Below are positions 1-8,918 of a stretch of DNA of 64,000 nt, piece after piece. The notes below the pieces were generated by a model. That model saw only the letters and a list, made by a program, of their open reading frames with translations, was not told the origin of the DNA and did no database searches. The stretch spans positions 1-64,000 of the forward strand of contig NZ_JAPFQN010000004.1 of NCBI RefSeq assembly GCF_026241165.1. Reading direction: 5' to 3'. The position numbers were made by a program, and so were the translations under genes. How positions within the stretch are numbered: position 1 is the first letter of the stretch; each line of letters opens with the position of its first letter. The DNA is from Mangrovivirga halotolerans. Lineage in GTDB: Bacteria > Bacteroidota > Bacteroidia > Cytophagales > Cyclobacteriaceae.

Positions 1-2
1 TG

Positions 3-53
3 GAGGAATTATCAAAAATGCTTTACGGATTGATAAAGAGGTTTGATTCATAA
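3..53 (+). CDS. possible 3' end of a gene cut by the window edge
   Basis: A short open frame enters from the left edge and ends in TAA at 51-53, directly before a strong hairpin. The last residues (KMLYGLIKRFDS) look like a helical protein tail. A second frame ending at 46 is also open, so the frame is not certain and no function can be given. Confidence 0.25.
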   Translation, partial: EELSKMLYGLIKRFDS

Positions 54-101
54 AACAGTATCGAGAGTGCGAGCGAGAGCGAGAATTCTCGATACTGTTT
101 T
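52..101. terminator. 15-bp perfect inverted repeat, probable bidirectional terminator
   Basis: The arms AAAACAGTATCGAGA (52-66) and TCTCGATACTGTTTT (87-101) are perfectly complementary and enclose a 20-nt purine-rich loop of GAG/GCGA repeats. The A-run on one side and the T-run on the other suit termination on both strands. A pyrimidine-rich CTCACTCACACTCTCAC stretch follows at 111-127 and mirrors the loop composition. Confidence 0.6.
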
Positions 102-307
102 CTCTATACTCACTCACACTCTCACACTTTATAACCATATCAACCAAAAAGAGATGTTTGATATTCTTTAATATCATTAACATCATTTATGTTTCTATAA
201 GATTATTCGATTTTGATTGATCCAGGTAATAAATCAGGTCAAATTGAAGTGCAAAAAGAAATCAGTCTGATTACTTTTAAAACTCATTCAACTAAATCTC
301 ATTTATT

Positions 308-757
308 ATGCTAAGATCAATTTATTTTTTAGGAGTATTAACGATTTTCCTTACAACTTCATGTTCATCTGATGATTCTGAAACTCCAATTGAAATCAGA
401 AATCCCGAAGGTGTTGTAATAAGAAATGTAGGTGATAATTATTTTGTGGATATCTATTTTGATAGAATATCTGTGGGATCCAATGGAGTTTTACAGGGTA
501 CTGGTGATTACTTTAGTTTTGTTATCAATGCATCAGATTTATCCGGTAAATATGATTTGTCAGAACCAAATGTTTCTGTTTCAGCAATAGAAGATTTTAA
601 TCCGGTTCAACCCGATAATGCAGTAATAAAATTTCCATCACAAGCTTTATTGACAGTAGATAAAGAGGATGATGAGGTGAGTAAAGTAACTTATACTTTA
701 ACTTATGATGGGGTTGAGTATCAAGGAGAAACTTCCTCAAATATATCAGAATTCTAA
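308..757 (+). CDS. small exported lipoprotein, function unknown
   Basis: The protein has 149 residues. Its N-terminus is a short charged start, a hydrophobic stretch and the lipobox LTTSC at about residue 19, followed by SSDD, so it is predicted to be lipidated and exported. The rest is acidic, beta-rich in appearance, and carries no motif I recognise. It converges on the oxidoreductase gene with only 7 bp between the stops and no obvious terminator. The 200 bp upstream hold no gene and are AT-rich. The start at ATG 308 is the only one giving a full signal sequence. Confidence 0.7.
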   Translation: MLRSIYFLGVLTIFLTTSCSSDDSETPIEIRNPEGVVIRNVGDNYFVDIYFDRISVGSNGVLQGTGDYFSFVINASDLSGKYDLSEPNVSVSAIEDFNPVQPDNAVIKFPSQALLTVDKEDDEVSKVTYTLTYDGVEYQGETSSNISEF

Positions 758-764
758 TTATTAT

Positions 765-1748
765 TTAGTCAAAAGAAATTACAAGCTTCCCGATATTCTG
801 GTTATTTTCCATGGTTCGGGTAGCTTCAATTATGTTCTTGTAATTATAAATATCATGAATTACCGGTTTAATTTTTCCTTCCGTAAATGCAGGTAATGCC
901 AATTTAGAGAAATCATTGATTAATCTGGCCTTATAATTTAATGATCTGGCTCTTAGAGTTGTACCAGTAAGTTGTATTCTTTTGGCCAATAGCTTAAATA
1001 AAGGAAAGTTTTCTGCCCTTGCTCCCCCCATGAAGGCTATTAATAACCATCTACCATCAGATTTTAATACATCAATATTATCGTCAACGTATGGTTTTCC
1101 GATGACATCCATGATAATATCAATTTTATTTTTGCCATAATTTTCTTCAATTATTTCTTTGAAACTCTCATTCTTATAATTGATTCCAAGAGATGCACCG
1201 AGTGTTTTGCAAAAATTAATTTTCTCTTCGGTACCTGCAGTAACGATACTTTCGGCACTGAAAATTTTACACAGCTGGATAGCGGCTGTCCCGAGACCAC
1301 TTCCACCAGCATGAATTAATACTTTGTCACCTGATTTTATTTTTGCTATAGTATGAAGACACTGAAATGCAGTAAGAAATGATTCAGGTATGGCTGCTGC
1401 GCTTGCAAAGTCCATTTGGTTAGGGATGTTCATGCAAAGATCTTCGTTTACTACCACTTCTGTAGCATATCCACCACCTGCGAGTAAGCACATTACCTTA
1501 TCGCCAATATTAAAATTTTCACAGTCATCCCCTTTTTCAATGACGACTCCTGCGCATTCAAGCCCAAGAATTTTACTTTCTCCCGGAGGAGGTGGGTATT
1601 TACCCTTTCTTTGAAGCAGATCAGCCCTGTTAAGCGAAAAAGCCTTAACCTCAATTTTTAATTGCCCTGCTTTTGGTTTTAAACTTTCGCCTGATTGCCA
1701 GTCCATTGATTCCAGATCACCATTTTCGTTATATATTATATGTTTCAT
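765..1748 (-). CDS. NAD(P)H quinone oxidoreductase, PIG3-type zinc-free MDR family
   Basis: This 327-residue protein belongs to the medium-chain dehydrogenase/reductase superfamily. The catalytic-domain signature NRADLLQRKGKYPPPPGES (about residues 40-58) is typical of the PIG3/quinone oxidoreductase branch. HAGGSGLG (146-153) is the nucleotide-binding loop of the Rossmann domain. The cysteine/histidine ligands of zinc alcohol dehydrogenases are not seen, which fits NADPH-dependent reduction of quinones or enals. The length is normal. It is transcribed away from corA, with about 38 bp between the two starts, so the promoters must overlap. The exact substrate is unknown. Confidence 0.85.
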   Translation of the reverse strand: MKHIIYNENGDLESMDWQSGESLKPKAGQLKIEVKAFSLNRADLLQRKGKYPPPPGESKILGLECAGVVIEKGDDCENFNIGDKVMCLLAGGGYATEVVVNEDLCMNIPNQMDFASAAAIPESFLTAFQCLHTIAKIKSGDKVLIHAGGSGLGTAAIQLCKIFSAESIVTAGTEEKINFCKTLGASLGINYKNESFKEIIEENYGKNKIDIIMDVIGKPYVDDNIDVLKSDGRWLLIAFMGGARAENFPLFKLLAKRIQLTGTTLRARSLNYKARLINDFSKLALPAFTEGKIKPVIHDIYNYKNIIEATRTMENNQNIGKLVISFD

Positions 1749-1786
1749 TATTTCAGCTTTTTGCTATTTTTTTCTAATTTAAAAAG

Positions 1787-2863
1787 ATGTTAAAGACTTA
1801 CCGTATTAAGCGTACGCCTCCGAAGCCCGGATCTCAACCGGGTTCACTGGTATATACCGGGCAAAATGTTGATCAAAAAACCAATATTCAACTTATCAGG
1901 TATAATGCTGATTGGTTTGATGAAAACACATCCTTCTTTGAATTAGAGCAATTTAAAGAACAAATGGATGAGAAGCATATTAGCTGGTTGAATTTTCATG
2001 GCCTGAATGAGGTGAAATATATCAAGGGACTTGGAGATCAATTATCCATCAGTAATATGATCATGGAGGATATGCTAGACACACGACAACGTCCAAAATT
2101 AGAGGAGATGGAAGATTATCTTTTCTTCACTTTGAAATCCATTACGAATGCAAGGATTGACGAAGAGGATGAAATGAATATTGAACAGATAAACTTTATA
2201 GTGGGTAAAAATTATGTTGTCTCCTTACAGGAAAAGAAAGCTGATATTTTTGAAGAAGTACGACGAAGGATCAGGAATAATTCGGGTGTGATACGGTCTA
2301 AAGGAAGTGATTATTTACTTTTTTCTTTACTCGATGCAGTAATAGATCAATACTACTATGTTTTAGATCAGGTGATTGGAAGAATAGAACAGCTGGAAGA
2401 AGAAGTTCTTGAAAATTTTGACAGAGATGTATTAATTGATATTGAGACTCAGCGAAAAAAGTTGAATAATCTAATGAGAGTCATTAATCCACTTAAAGAT
2501 GCTGCTTTTAGTCTTGAGATAAGGCAGAAATACATTCAAAAGAAAAATATGAAGTATTTCCATGACCTTAAGGATAATGTTCAGAATATTATAGACCAGG
2601 TAGATTTTAACCGCAATATCATTGATGGTTTGAGCAATTTGTATTTTTCAAATCTTAGTCAGAACTCCAACGAGATATTTAAGGTTTTGACGATCATATC
2701 ATCCATATTTATTCCTATTTCGTTCATCGCGGGAGTTTTCGGTATGAATTTCGAGAAGATGTATGGTTTAGGTGATCCGGATGGCTTTACGATTACACTT
2801 ACAGTGATGGCCTTAATTGTAGTTAGTATGCTGATCTTTTTTAAAAGGAAAAACTGGCTGTAA
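1787..2863 (+). CDS. corA: CorA family magnesium/cobalt transporter
   Basis: This 358-residue protein has the layout of CorA: a long acidic cytoplasmic domain rich in helices (about 30-295) and two C-terminal membrane helices (about 298-318 and 333-352). The pore signature GMN is at residues 319-321, followed by FEKM; the usual MPE loop is replaced by a longer MYGLGDP segment, as in many bacterial homologues. It ends in a basic KRKNWL tail. It should form a pentameric Mg2+ channel. It stands as its own unit between a divergent oxidoreductase gene and the two-component genes. Confidence 0.92.
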   Translation: MLKTYRIKRTPPKPGSQPGSLVYTGQNVDQKTNIQLIRYNADWFDENTSFFELEQFKEQMDEKHISWLNFHGLNEVKYIKGLGDQLSISNMIMEDMLDTRQRPKLEEMEDYLFFTLKSITNARIDEEDEMNIEQINFIVGKNYVVSLQEKKADIFEEVRRRIRNNSGVIRSKGSDYLLFSLLDAVIDQYYYVLDQVIGRIEQLEEEVLENFDRDVLIDIETQRKKLNNLMRVINPLKDAAFSLEIRQKYIQKKNMKYFHDLKDNVQNIIDQVDFNRNIIDGLSNLYFSNLSQNSNEIFKVLTIISSIFIPISFIAGVFGMNFEKMYGLGDPDGFTITLTVMALIVVSMLIFFKRKNWL

Positions 2864-2919
2864 AATTCAAAGTTGCTTCAGAATCAGTCGGTAATTTCGA
2901 TATACATTAAAATTTTTAG

Positions 2920-3591
2920 ATGAAAATCCTTGTTGTTGAAGATAATCCTGAGTTAGCAGACAATATAAATACATACCTTGAAAAGGAAGGTGTAACAGTT
3001 TCTATTGCATCTTCTTATCATAAAGCGATAGAAAAGCTTGTGTCTTTTGAGTATGATGTGGTGCTTCTAGACCTTATGTTACCTGATAAAGAAGGATTTG
3101 ATTTGATTCCTTATATGAAGGAAACATTTCCAACAACCGGTATATTGATCATGTCAGCCCGTGATGGGGTAGAAGATAAAGTAAAAGGTTTAGATATGGG
3201 AGCTGATGATTACCTGCCTAAACCATTCAATCTAACAGAATTATTTGCCAGAGTAAGGGCTTTATATAGAAGAAGAAGTCTAAGTGGGTCATCAGAAGTT
3301 AAACTTGAAAATATTTCAATAGATACAGATAGTGGTCTGGCCAGTGTTGATAATGTAACATTGGATTTAACAGGTAAAGAACTACAGCTTTTACTTTTCT
3401 TCGTTGTTAACAGAAAAAAGTTAATCTCGAAGAATGCAATAGCCGAGCATCTATGGGGTGATTATATGGAAGATACTGATTCTTATGATTTTGTTTATCA
3501 GCATGTTAAAAACTTAAGAAAAAAATTAAAAGATGCGGGCGCCATACCAGAGATAAAAACTGTCTATGGTCTTGGATACCGGTTTGGTTGA
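2920..3591 (+). CDS. OmpR/PhoB-family response regulator
   Basis: This 223-residue regulator has a receiver domain with acidic residues near position 7, phospho-acceptor Asp51 (LLDLMLP) and Lys101 (PKPF), followed by an OmpR-type winged helix (about 128-222) ending YGLGYRFG. The sensor kinase gene starts 2 bp after its stop (ATG 3593), so the pair is cotranscribed. Three TTTAC-type half-sites lie between the kinase and the outer-membrane receptor gene and may be its target. The input signal is unknown. Confidence 0.92.
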   Translation: MKILVVEDNPELADNINTYLEKEGVTVSIASSYHKAIEKLVSFEYDVVLLDLMLPDKEGFDLIPYMKETFPTTGILIMSARDGVEDKVKGLDMGADDYLPKPFNLTELFARVRALYRRRSLSGSSEVKLENISIDTDSGLASVDNVTLDLTGKELQLLLFFVVNRKKLISKNAIAEHLWGDYMEDTDSYDFVYQHVKNLRKKLKDAGAIPEIKTVYGLGYRFG

Positions 3592-3592
3592 G

Positions 3593-4861
3593 ATGAGACT
3601 TATTATAAAACTTACTTTAATTTACCTTTCTATCACTGTTTGTTCATTTTTAGTTGGTGGTGTGATTGTTTACAACGCAATGGAAAGCGAGATTGACATT
3701 GAGCAAAAACGATTTCTGAAAGAAAGGTTTGAAAATGCGAAAAAAGGTATCCAACGATATCGACCAACTGAGCCATTTTTAAGAACTAAGTATGCTATTT
3801 ATCCTTTGGATACAGTAATAAAAGAAGAAACTATCAGTTTTTCGGATACCCTTGTTATGCACTCTCAGTTGCAGCGGCTGGAGCCTCACCTAAAACTTAC
3901 AGGATACTATGGACTTGATACCCTAGCCTACAAAGTAGTTCTTTATGATGTGATAATCGAAAGTGATGATATCGAAGACGGGGTGAGGTCATCAATGATC
4001 AAAGTATTTTTCTTATTATCTATTTTAACAATAATAGTTTCAGTTATTAGTTCAAATATACTCTTAAGACCTTTTTATAGTACCCTAAAAGAGTTACAGG
4101 ATTTTTCGCTTAAAAAAGGTGAAACACTGAATCTTCCTCAGACCCAAACTAAAGAATTGAGAGAATTAAACTCTGAACTTTATATGCTGTCTGAAAAGAT
4201 TATTAAAGACTATAATTCTTTAAAAGAGTTTTCTGAAAATGCCAGTCACGAGTTACAAACTCCAGTTGCAATTGCCCGTGGTAAATTAGATATCCTCCTT
4301 GAAAAACACGGTGAAAATATGACTGAGGAACAAAATGCTTTAATATTATCTGCTCAAAATGCTTTAAAGAGTATTAGTAAATTGAGCCGTTCGCTTGGAT
4401 TACTTATGCGAATAGACAATAAAGAATATGATAAAACCTCCAATATAGATCTAAGGAATGAATTAATTAATAAAATCAATCAATTCAGGGAGTTGTATGA
4501 ATTAAAACAAATAGAATTAAAACAAATAGATTTTGATGAATGCAACATAAATGCTGATCCCTCCTTAATTGAAATCCTTCTTATGAACTTATTTCAGAAT
4601 TCATTAAAACATAATATTCGTAATGGATTTGTGAAAATTAGTCTCGATAAATGCCAGTTGACAATTGAAAATTCCGGTAGGGAGGTTGAAGGGGATCCTG
4701 AAATACTTTTTGAACGATTTAAAAAGGGTGATTTATCTGCTGAAAGTCCTGGTCTTGGTTTAGCCATTGTCAAAAAGATCTGTGATTATTATGGTTTTAA
4801 AATAAAATATAAGTTTAACAAGGAAAACTTTATTCATACAATTAGTGTTAATCTGGTGTAA
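3593..4861 (+). CDS. sensor histidine kinase partner of the upstream regulator
   Basis: ATG 3593 is preferred over an in-frame ATG at 3566 inside the regulator gene, because the protein then begins directly with its first membrane helix and starts right after the regulator's stop. The 422-residue protein has membrane helices at about 4-27 and 137-159 around a periplasmic sensor region, a HisKA motif SHELQTP with phospho-acceptor His219, an N-box NLFQNSLKHN (Asn336) and a G-box PGLGLAIVKK. No HAMP or PAS domain is obvious. It probably senses an envelope signal. Confidence 0.9.
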   Translation: MRLIIKLTLIYLSITVCSFLVGGVIVYNAMESEIDIEQKRFLKERFENAKKGIQRYRPTEPFLRTKYAIYPLDTVIKEETISFSDTLVMHSQLQRLEPHLKLTGYYGLDTLAYKVVLYDVIIESDDIEDGVRSSMIKVFFLLSILTIIVSVISSNILLRPFYSTLKELQDFSLKKGETLNLPQTQTKELRELNSELYMLSEKIIKDYNSLKEFSENASHELQTPVAIARGKLDILLEKHGENMTEEQNALILSAQNALKSISKLSRSLGLLMRIDNKEYDKTSNIDLRNELINKINQFRELYELKQIELKQIDFDECNINADPSLIEILLMNLFQNSLKHNIRNGFVKISLDKCQLTIENSGREVEGDPEILFERFKKGDLSAESPGLGLAIVKKICDYYGFKIKYKFNKENFIHTISVNLV

Positions 4862-4869
4862 TCTTCAGG

Positions 4870-4898
4870 TTTACTTCAAAATCTACTTGTAGGTTTAC
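4870..4898 (+). promoter_or_regulatory. three TTTAC/TCTAC half-sites at 12-bp spacing, candidate response-regulator site
   Basis: TTTAC (4870), TCTAC (4882) and TTTAC (4894) are spaced exactly 12 bp apart, and the outer two lie in identical AGGTTTAC octamers. Same-face direct repeats are how OmpR-type dimers usually bind. The site lies in the 54-bp gap before the receptor gene, so the two-component system may control that gene. Confidence 0.35.
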
Positions 4899-4915
4899 AT
4901 TCTAAATTAACATTA

Positions 4916-7339
4916 ATGATGAGACAGATCGCACTTATTTTTTTAAGTTTCTTAGCACTAAGTAGTTATGGCCAGATGTCAAAGGCCTTAGTTTCTGGTT
5001 TGGTGGTAGATAGAGAAACAGGTAAACCAGTAGAGTTTGCTTCAGTAGGAATATTAAATCCTACAGACTCTTCCCTTATAACTGGTAATATAACCGATCC
5101 GGAAGGTAAATTTGAAATACCTGTTCAAAAAGGTAGATACTTGATAATGGTCCAGTTTATTTCTTATGAAAATGCATATGTGGGTCCGTATGATGTATCA
5201 GGAAAAACTAATATAGGTACTATTCAAATTTCTCCTGAATCCACCACTTTAGAAGAAGTTGTTGTTTCTGGGGAAAAAACCCAGGTGGAAGTTAAACTTG
5301 ATAAAAGAGTGTATAATATCGGAAAAGATCTTTCTAATACTGCTGCAACAGCGTCAGATGTTTTAGATAGATTACCGAGTATTACTGTAGATGTAGACGG
5401 TAATGTTAGTCTCAGAGGTGGTCAGGGAGTAAGGGTTTTAATTGATGGAAAACCTTCAGGATTACTAGGTATTGGTGGTGGAGCCCAGGGGCTTCAACAA
5501 CTCACAGGAGAAATGATTGAAAGAGTTGAAGTAATTACTAATCCATCTGCTCGTTATGATGCCGAAGGAACCGCCGGGATTATCAATATAATTTTAAAGA
5601 AGGACGAAAGAAAAGGCATCAATGGTTCTATTCAAATGAATACGGGATACCCTCATAATCATGGTGTGTCAGCGAATCTTAATTTCAGAAGAAAGTGGTA
5701 TAATTTATTCCTTAATTATGGTGTTAGCTATAGAAAAACACCAGGTGGAGGATTGGAAACACAATATTATGACTTTGGTGATGCGAATTCAATACTTGAA
5801 AGGGATAGAAATTATACTCGTTGGGGTTTAAACCAAAGTTTCAGAATGGGAAGTGAATTTTTCCTTAATGAAAAAAATACGATCACTGTATCAGGTTTAT
5901 ACAGAATAGGTGATGATGGAAATGAGTATGTGATTGATATTGATAGTTTATCAGAAAGCGGAACCCTTTTAAATCAGAGACAAAGAGTACAGGAGGAGAC
6001 CGAAGACGAAGGTAATTACCAGTTCTCAATAAATTATAAAAGAACCTTCGATAAGAAAGGTCAGGAATTAACTGCGGACTTGCAATATGAAAACAGTGGT
6101 GAGGTAGAAGCTGCGGATATCTTTGGTTACGATATTGAAAACGGTAATAGAATACCAACTACTTTTCAGAAGTCAGAAAATGATGAAGCTGAAACAGAAT
6201 GGTTTGGTCAAATAAATTATAAACATCCGATTGGTGAAAAGGGTAAGTTTGAAACGGGTTACCGCGGACAGTTAAGAACAATTGAAAATGACTATATAGT
6301 TTTTAATCAAGGTGAAAACGGAGAACTTGTCGTTAACCCTGATTTTACCAATGATTTTTACTATAGAGAAAATGTTCAGGCGTTATACGCCCAATTTGGG
6401 AACGAATCTGGTAAGTGGTCCTATCAGGCTGGATTGAGACTTGAATATACCGATATTTTAACTGAATTAAGGGTTACTGATGAAGTTAACCCGAGAGATT
6501 ATTTAAATCTATTTCCAAGTGTATTCCTGACATATAATATTACAGAAAAGCAATCTTTACAGGCAAACTACAGTCGAAGAATTCAACGTCCAAGATTTTG
6601 GTACCTTAATCCTTTCTTTACGATCGCCGATGATCAGAATATCAGGGCTGGTAATCCAAATCTAAATCCGGAGTTTACAGATTCGTATGAATTTGGATTT
6701 TTAAATGAGTTTGATAAAGGTTCTTTATATACGGCTGTCTACTACAGACAAACACAGGATGTTATTTTCAGGGCTAGTTATAGAATTGATTCAGTAAATT
6801 ATTCAATTCCTTCAAATCTGGGAATAGGCAGAAACCTAGGAGTTGAAATCAATTATAATATGGATTTTACCAAATGGTGGAACATGAACCTGAGTGTTAA
6901 TGGATTCTACAATGAAACTGAGGGGACATTCCAGCAAGGGACATTTGAAGAACAGGAGTTTTATGTTGAAACCATGTCATTTAATGCCAGAATGAGTAAC
7001 AGGTTTAAAATTGGTAATAGTTTTGACATGCAGTTAAATTCAAGATACATAGCTCCTCAAGAAGAGGCTCAGGGTAGAAGAAAGAGTTTATTTATAATGG
7101 ACTTTGCTGTCAGTAAGGATATCTTTAAAAATAAAGGAACGCTGGCTCTCAATGTCAGTGACGTATTTAATTCAGGGAAATGGAGATCTGAAACGGAGTT
7201 TGCAAATTTATATTCTGAAAGCACCTTTCAATGGAGGCCAAGACAGATCACTCTTTCTTTGACATACAGAATAAACCAGAAAAAACGACCACAAAGAGGA
7301 AGAGGTGATTATGGTGGTGGAGATATGGGAGAATTTTAA
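4916..7339 (+). CDS. outer-membrane beta-barrel receptor with carboxypeptidase-regulatory-like domain
   Basis: The 807-residue protein starts with a signal peptide cut after SSYGQ. A carboxypeptidase-regulatory-like domain follows (about 25-105; VSGLVVDRETGKPVEFASV), then a TonB-plug-like domain (about 115-230; LRGGQGVRVLIDG, NPSARYDAEGTAGIINI) and a long barrel of the outer-membrane beta-barrel type seen in Bacteroidota. The tail is glycine-rich (GRGDYGGGDMGEF), unusual for a barrel end. Two start codons are adjacent (4916 and 4919). It lies 54 bp after a two-component kinase, which suggests signal-dependent expression. The ligand is unknown. Confidence 0.88.
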   Translation: MMRQIALIFLSFLALSSYGQMSKALVSGLVVDRETGKPVEFASVGILNPTDSSLITGNITDPEGKFEIPVQKGRYLIMVQFISYENAYVGPYDVSGKTNIGTIQISPESTTLEEVVVSGEKTQVEVKLDKRVYNIGKDLSNTAATASDVLDRLPSITVDVDGNVSLRGGQGVRVLIDGKPSGLLGIGGGAQGLQQLTGEMIERVEVITNPSARYDAEGTAGIINIILKKDERKGINGSIQMNTGYPHNHGVSANLNFRRKWYNLFLNYGVSYRKTPGGGLETQYYDFGDANSILERDRNYTRWGLNQSFRMGSEFFLNEKNTITVSGLYRIGDDGNEYVIDIDSLSESGTLLNQRQRVQEETEDEGNYQFSINYKRTFDKKGQELTADLQYENSGEVEAADIFGYDIENGNRIPTTFQKSENDEAETEWFGQINYKHPIGEKGKFETGYRGQLRTIENDYIVFNQGENGELVVNPDFTNDFYYRENVQALYAQFGNESGKWSYQAGLRLEYTDILTELRVTDEVNPRDYLNLFPSVFLTYNITEKQSLQANYSRRIQRPRFWYLNPFFTIADDQNIRAGNPNLNPEFTDSYEFGFLNEFDKGSLYTAVYYRQTQDVIFRASYRIDSVNYSIPSNLGIGRNLGVEINYNMDFTKWWNMNLSVNGFYNETEGTFQQGTFEEQEFYVETMSFNARMSNRFKIGNSFDMQLNSRYIAPQEEAQGRRKSLFIMDFAVSKDIFKNKGTLALNVSDVFNSGKWRSETEFANLYSESTFQWRPRQITLSLTYRINQKKRPQRGRGDYGGGDMGEF

Positions 7340-7362
7340 AAAAGTAAGTTGATAAATATCTT

Positions 7363-7390
7363 AAGGAGATTCATGAAAATGGATCTCCTT
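7363..7390 (+). terminator. rho-independent terminator after the receptor gene
   Basis: A 10-bp stem (AAGGAGATTC with GGATCTCCTT, one G-U pair) with an 8-nt loop is followed by TTATTTTATC. It sits between the receptor stop and the convergent small gene. Confidence 0.75.
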
Positions 7391-7801
7391 TTATTTTATC
7401 AGCCAGTTGTGCGCGTTTTCAAAATCCTTAAATTTCCTTATGGTCAGACTTTCAGGCATTGCTGCCTTGGCTGAAGTTTCAGCAAAAATGTTTTCAGGAA
7501 ATATCCAGGCGAATTTTTGTAATCCGGCATTGACCATTTGTGGAAACCAGTATTCAGAAGTCCAGGTTGAAGCTGTATTCCATGGACCTCTAACATCACG
7601 ATTGTCATTTAATATTTTTTTGCATTTATGGTTTTTGAATTTCAGGAGGATTCTTTCTCCACTTGAATGTATTTCCTCATCGGATTGAAATCCAATCCAT
7701 CTCAGATATATATAATCATAGTCATGGAAATATTCCATACTTAAGTTGCTTTGGTCTATGATTACAGTTTTTTTTAAGCTTTCTGAGTGAACCATATTCA
7801 T
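7391..7801 (-). CDS. SpoIIAA-like small protein, tandem paralogue A
   Basis: This 136-residue protein has no signal peptide or membrane segment. It shares a pattern with the gene at 8037-8447: ILNDNR-V-GPWN, then WFP-M--AG--KFAW-FP-NIFAE-SA--AMP, with identity well over half by eye. The order of conserved patches resembles small STAS/SpoIIAA-like proteins of Bacteroidota, but I infer this from pattern only. Two methionines open the frame (M1, M3). The gene is separated from its paralogue by 235 bp, which hold a terminator for the other copy and presumably this gene's own promoter. Confidence 0.65.
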   Translation of the reverse strand: MNMVHSESLKKTVIIDQSNLSMEYFHDYDYIYLRWIGFQSDEEIHSSGERILLKFKNHKCKKILNDNRDVRGPWNTASTWTSEYWFPQMVNAGLQKFAWIFPENIFAETSAKAAMPESLTIRKFKDFENAHNWLIK

Positions 7802-7983
7802 TATTAACTTCCTTATTAATTAATTTACTTGTTTTAAACCGACAATGCCAGAGTTTTTAAATTTGATTGGAATCAAGTAATTCGATTTAAAGTAATTTTG
7901 CAATGTAATTAATTTTTGACCATAACAAGTTCAAATGGTTAATTGTTATAGATAATTTAAATGGATAGTAATAAAAATAAAAA

Positions 7984-8009
7984 AAAGCAGCCAAAAAATT
8001 GGCTGCTTT
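7984..8009 (-). terminator. rho-independent terminator of the second small paralogue
   Basis: The arms AAAGCAGCCAA and TTGGCTGCTTT are perfect over 11 bp with a 4-nt loop. Read on the minus strand, a long T-run follows, so it ends transcription of the gene at 8037-8447. Confidence 0.85.
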
Positions 8010-8036
8010 ATCGATCTAAGTATATGAATAAAATAA

Positions 8037-8447
8037 TTATTCCTGTAACCAGGCTTCTGCCTCATTATATGAATTAAATTTCTTAACTAATTCATTATCT
8101 GGCATTGCTTTAGTAGCGGAAAGTTCAGCAAAGATATTGTCAGGGAATACCCAGGCAAACTTTTTCATTCCTGCTTCAATCATTCTTGGGAACCAGTTAT
8201 TTACTGTCCAGTCAGCAGCAGTGTTCCATGGGCCTTTCACTTCTCTGTTATCATTTAATATATCCTTGCAATCCATTGTTTTAAAGATTTTAAGGATTTC
8301 TTCTCCACTTTCCTTGATATCAGCCTCTTTTTGGTAACCAACCCATTTTAAATAGACATAGTTGAGGTCTTTATTATGTTCAACAATAATGTTTTTCCTT
8401 TTTAAAAGTACTTTGTGGTTTTTTGCAGTTACAAATGAATTTGTCAT
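8037..8447 (-). CDS. SpoIIAA-like small protein, tandem paralogue B
   Basis: This 136-residue soluble protein is the paralogue of the gene at 7391-7801, with the same length and the same conserved core (ILNDNREVKGPWNTA, WFPRMIEAGMKKFAWVFP). It has its own terminator, so the two copies are separate transcripts rather than an operon. A STAS/SpoIIAA-like fold is my inference from the pattern of conserved patches. A function cannot be assigned. The copy lies 36 bp downstream of the lipocalin-like gene on the same strand, so read-through from the polyketide unit is possible. Confidence 0.65.
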   Translation of the reverse strand: MTNSFVTAKNHKVLLKRKNIIVEHNKDLNYVYLKWVGYQKEADIKESGEEILKIFKTMDCKDILNDNREVKGPWNTAADWTVNNWFPRMIEAGMKKFAWVFPDNIFAELSATKAMPDNELVKKFNSYNEAEAWLQE

Positions 8448-8483
8448 AATAATTAGAATTTGATGTAAAAAATATAAGTGTGA

Positions 8484-8918
8484 TTATTGTCTTTCCCATG
8501 TTATTTTAAAGGCAATCCTTCCATTTTCGGTATTCGTCGGAGGGGTGCTTAAAGTCAGTAAATCATTATTTACCTCACCATACCGTATATGAATGTCTCC
8601 TCTCCAATTTGGATACAAAGAGTTTTGAACGGTATGCTCCAGTACTCCTGGTTTTGTTTCTCTAAACCTTCCGAAATAACCCATATATGATTTATAGGCA
8701 TTGCTAAGTTCTTCAGGTATCCCTGAATCAAACGAATCACTATTAAGATCTTTTCTTGGTTCTTTGGCGATTTGAACGGTCATCCATCCTGAATCATCAA
8801 AAATGAGTAAGCCATCAGGGTTTTCGCCATAGAATGACTGTTTTTCCCCTGTTGTTTCATTTTCAAAGATCCAGTCAACTAATCTCCATGCACCTATAAT
8901 CTGCTTAGTAATTTTCAT
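8484..8918 (-). CDS. lipocalin-like protein coupled to the polyketide synthase
   Basis: The 144-residue protein opens with IIGAWRLVDW and contains GLLIFDDSGWMTVQIA, then a YMGYFGRF stretch and a late WRGD motif. This is the pattern of the lipocalin-like family often found next to polyketide genes. It has no signal peptide, so it is probably cytosolic. Its ATG lies inside the last codons of the polyketide synthase gene (14-bp overlap), which implies translational coupling. It may bind, fold or chemically finish the product; that role is inferred from context, not from a catalytic motif. Confidence 0.75.
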   Translation of the reverse strand: MKITKQIIGAWRLVDWIFENETTGEKQSFYGENPDGLLIFDDSGWMTVQIAKEPRKDLNSDSFDSGIPEELSNAYKSYMGYFGRFRETKPGVLEHTVQNSLYPNWRGDIHIRYGEVNNDLLTLSTPPTNTENGRIAFKITWERQ

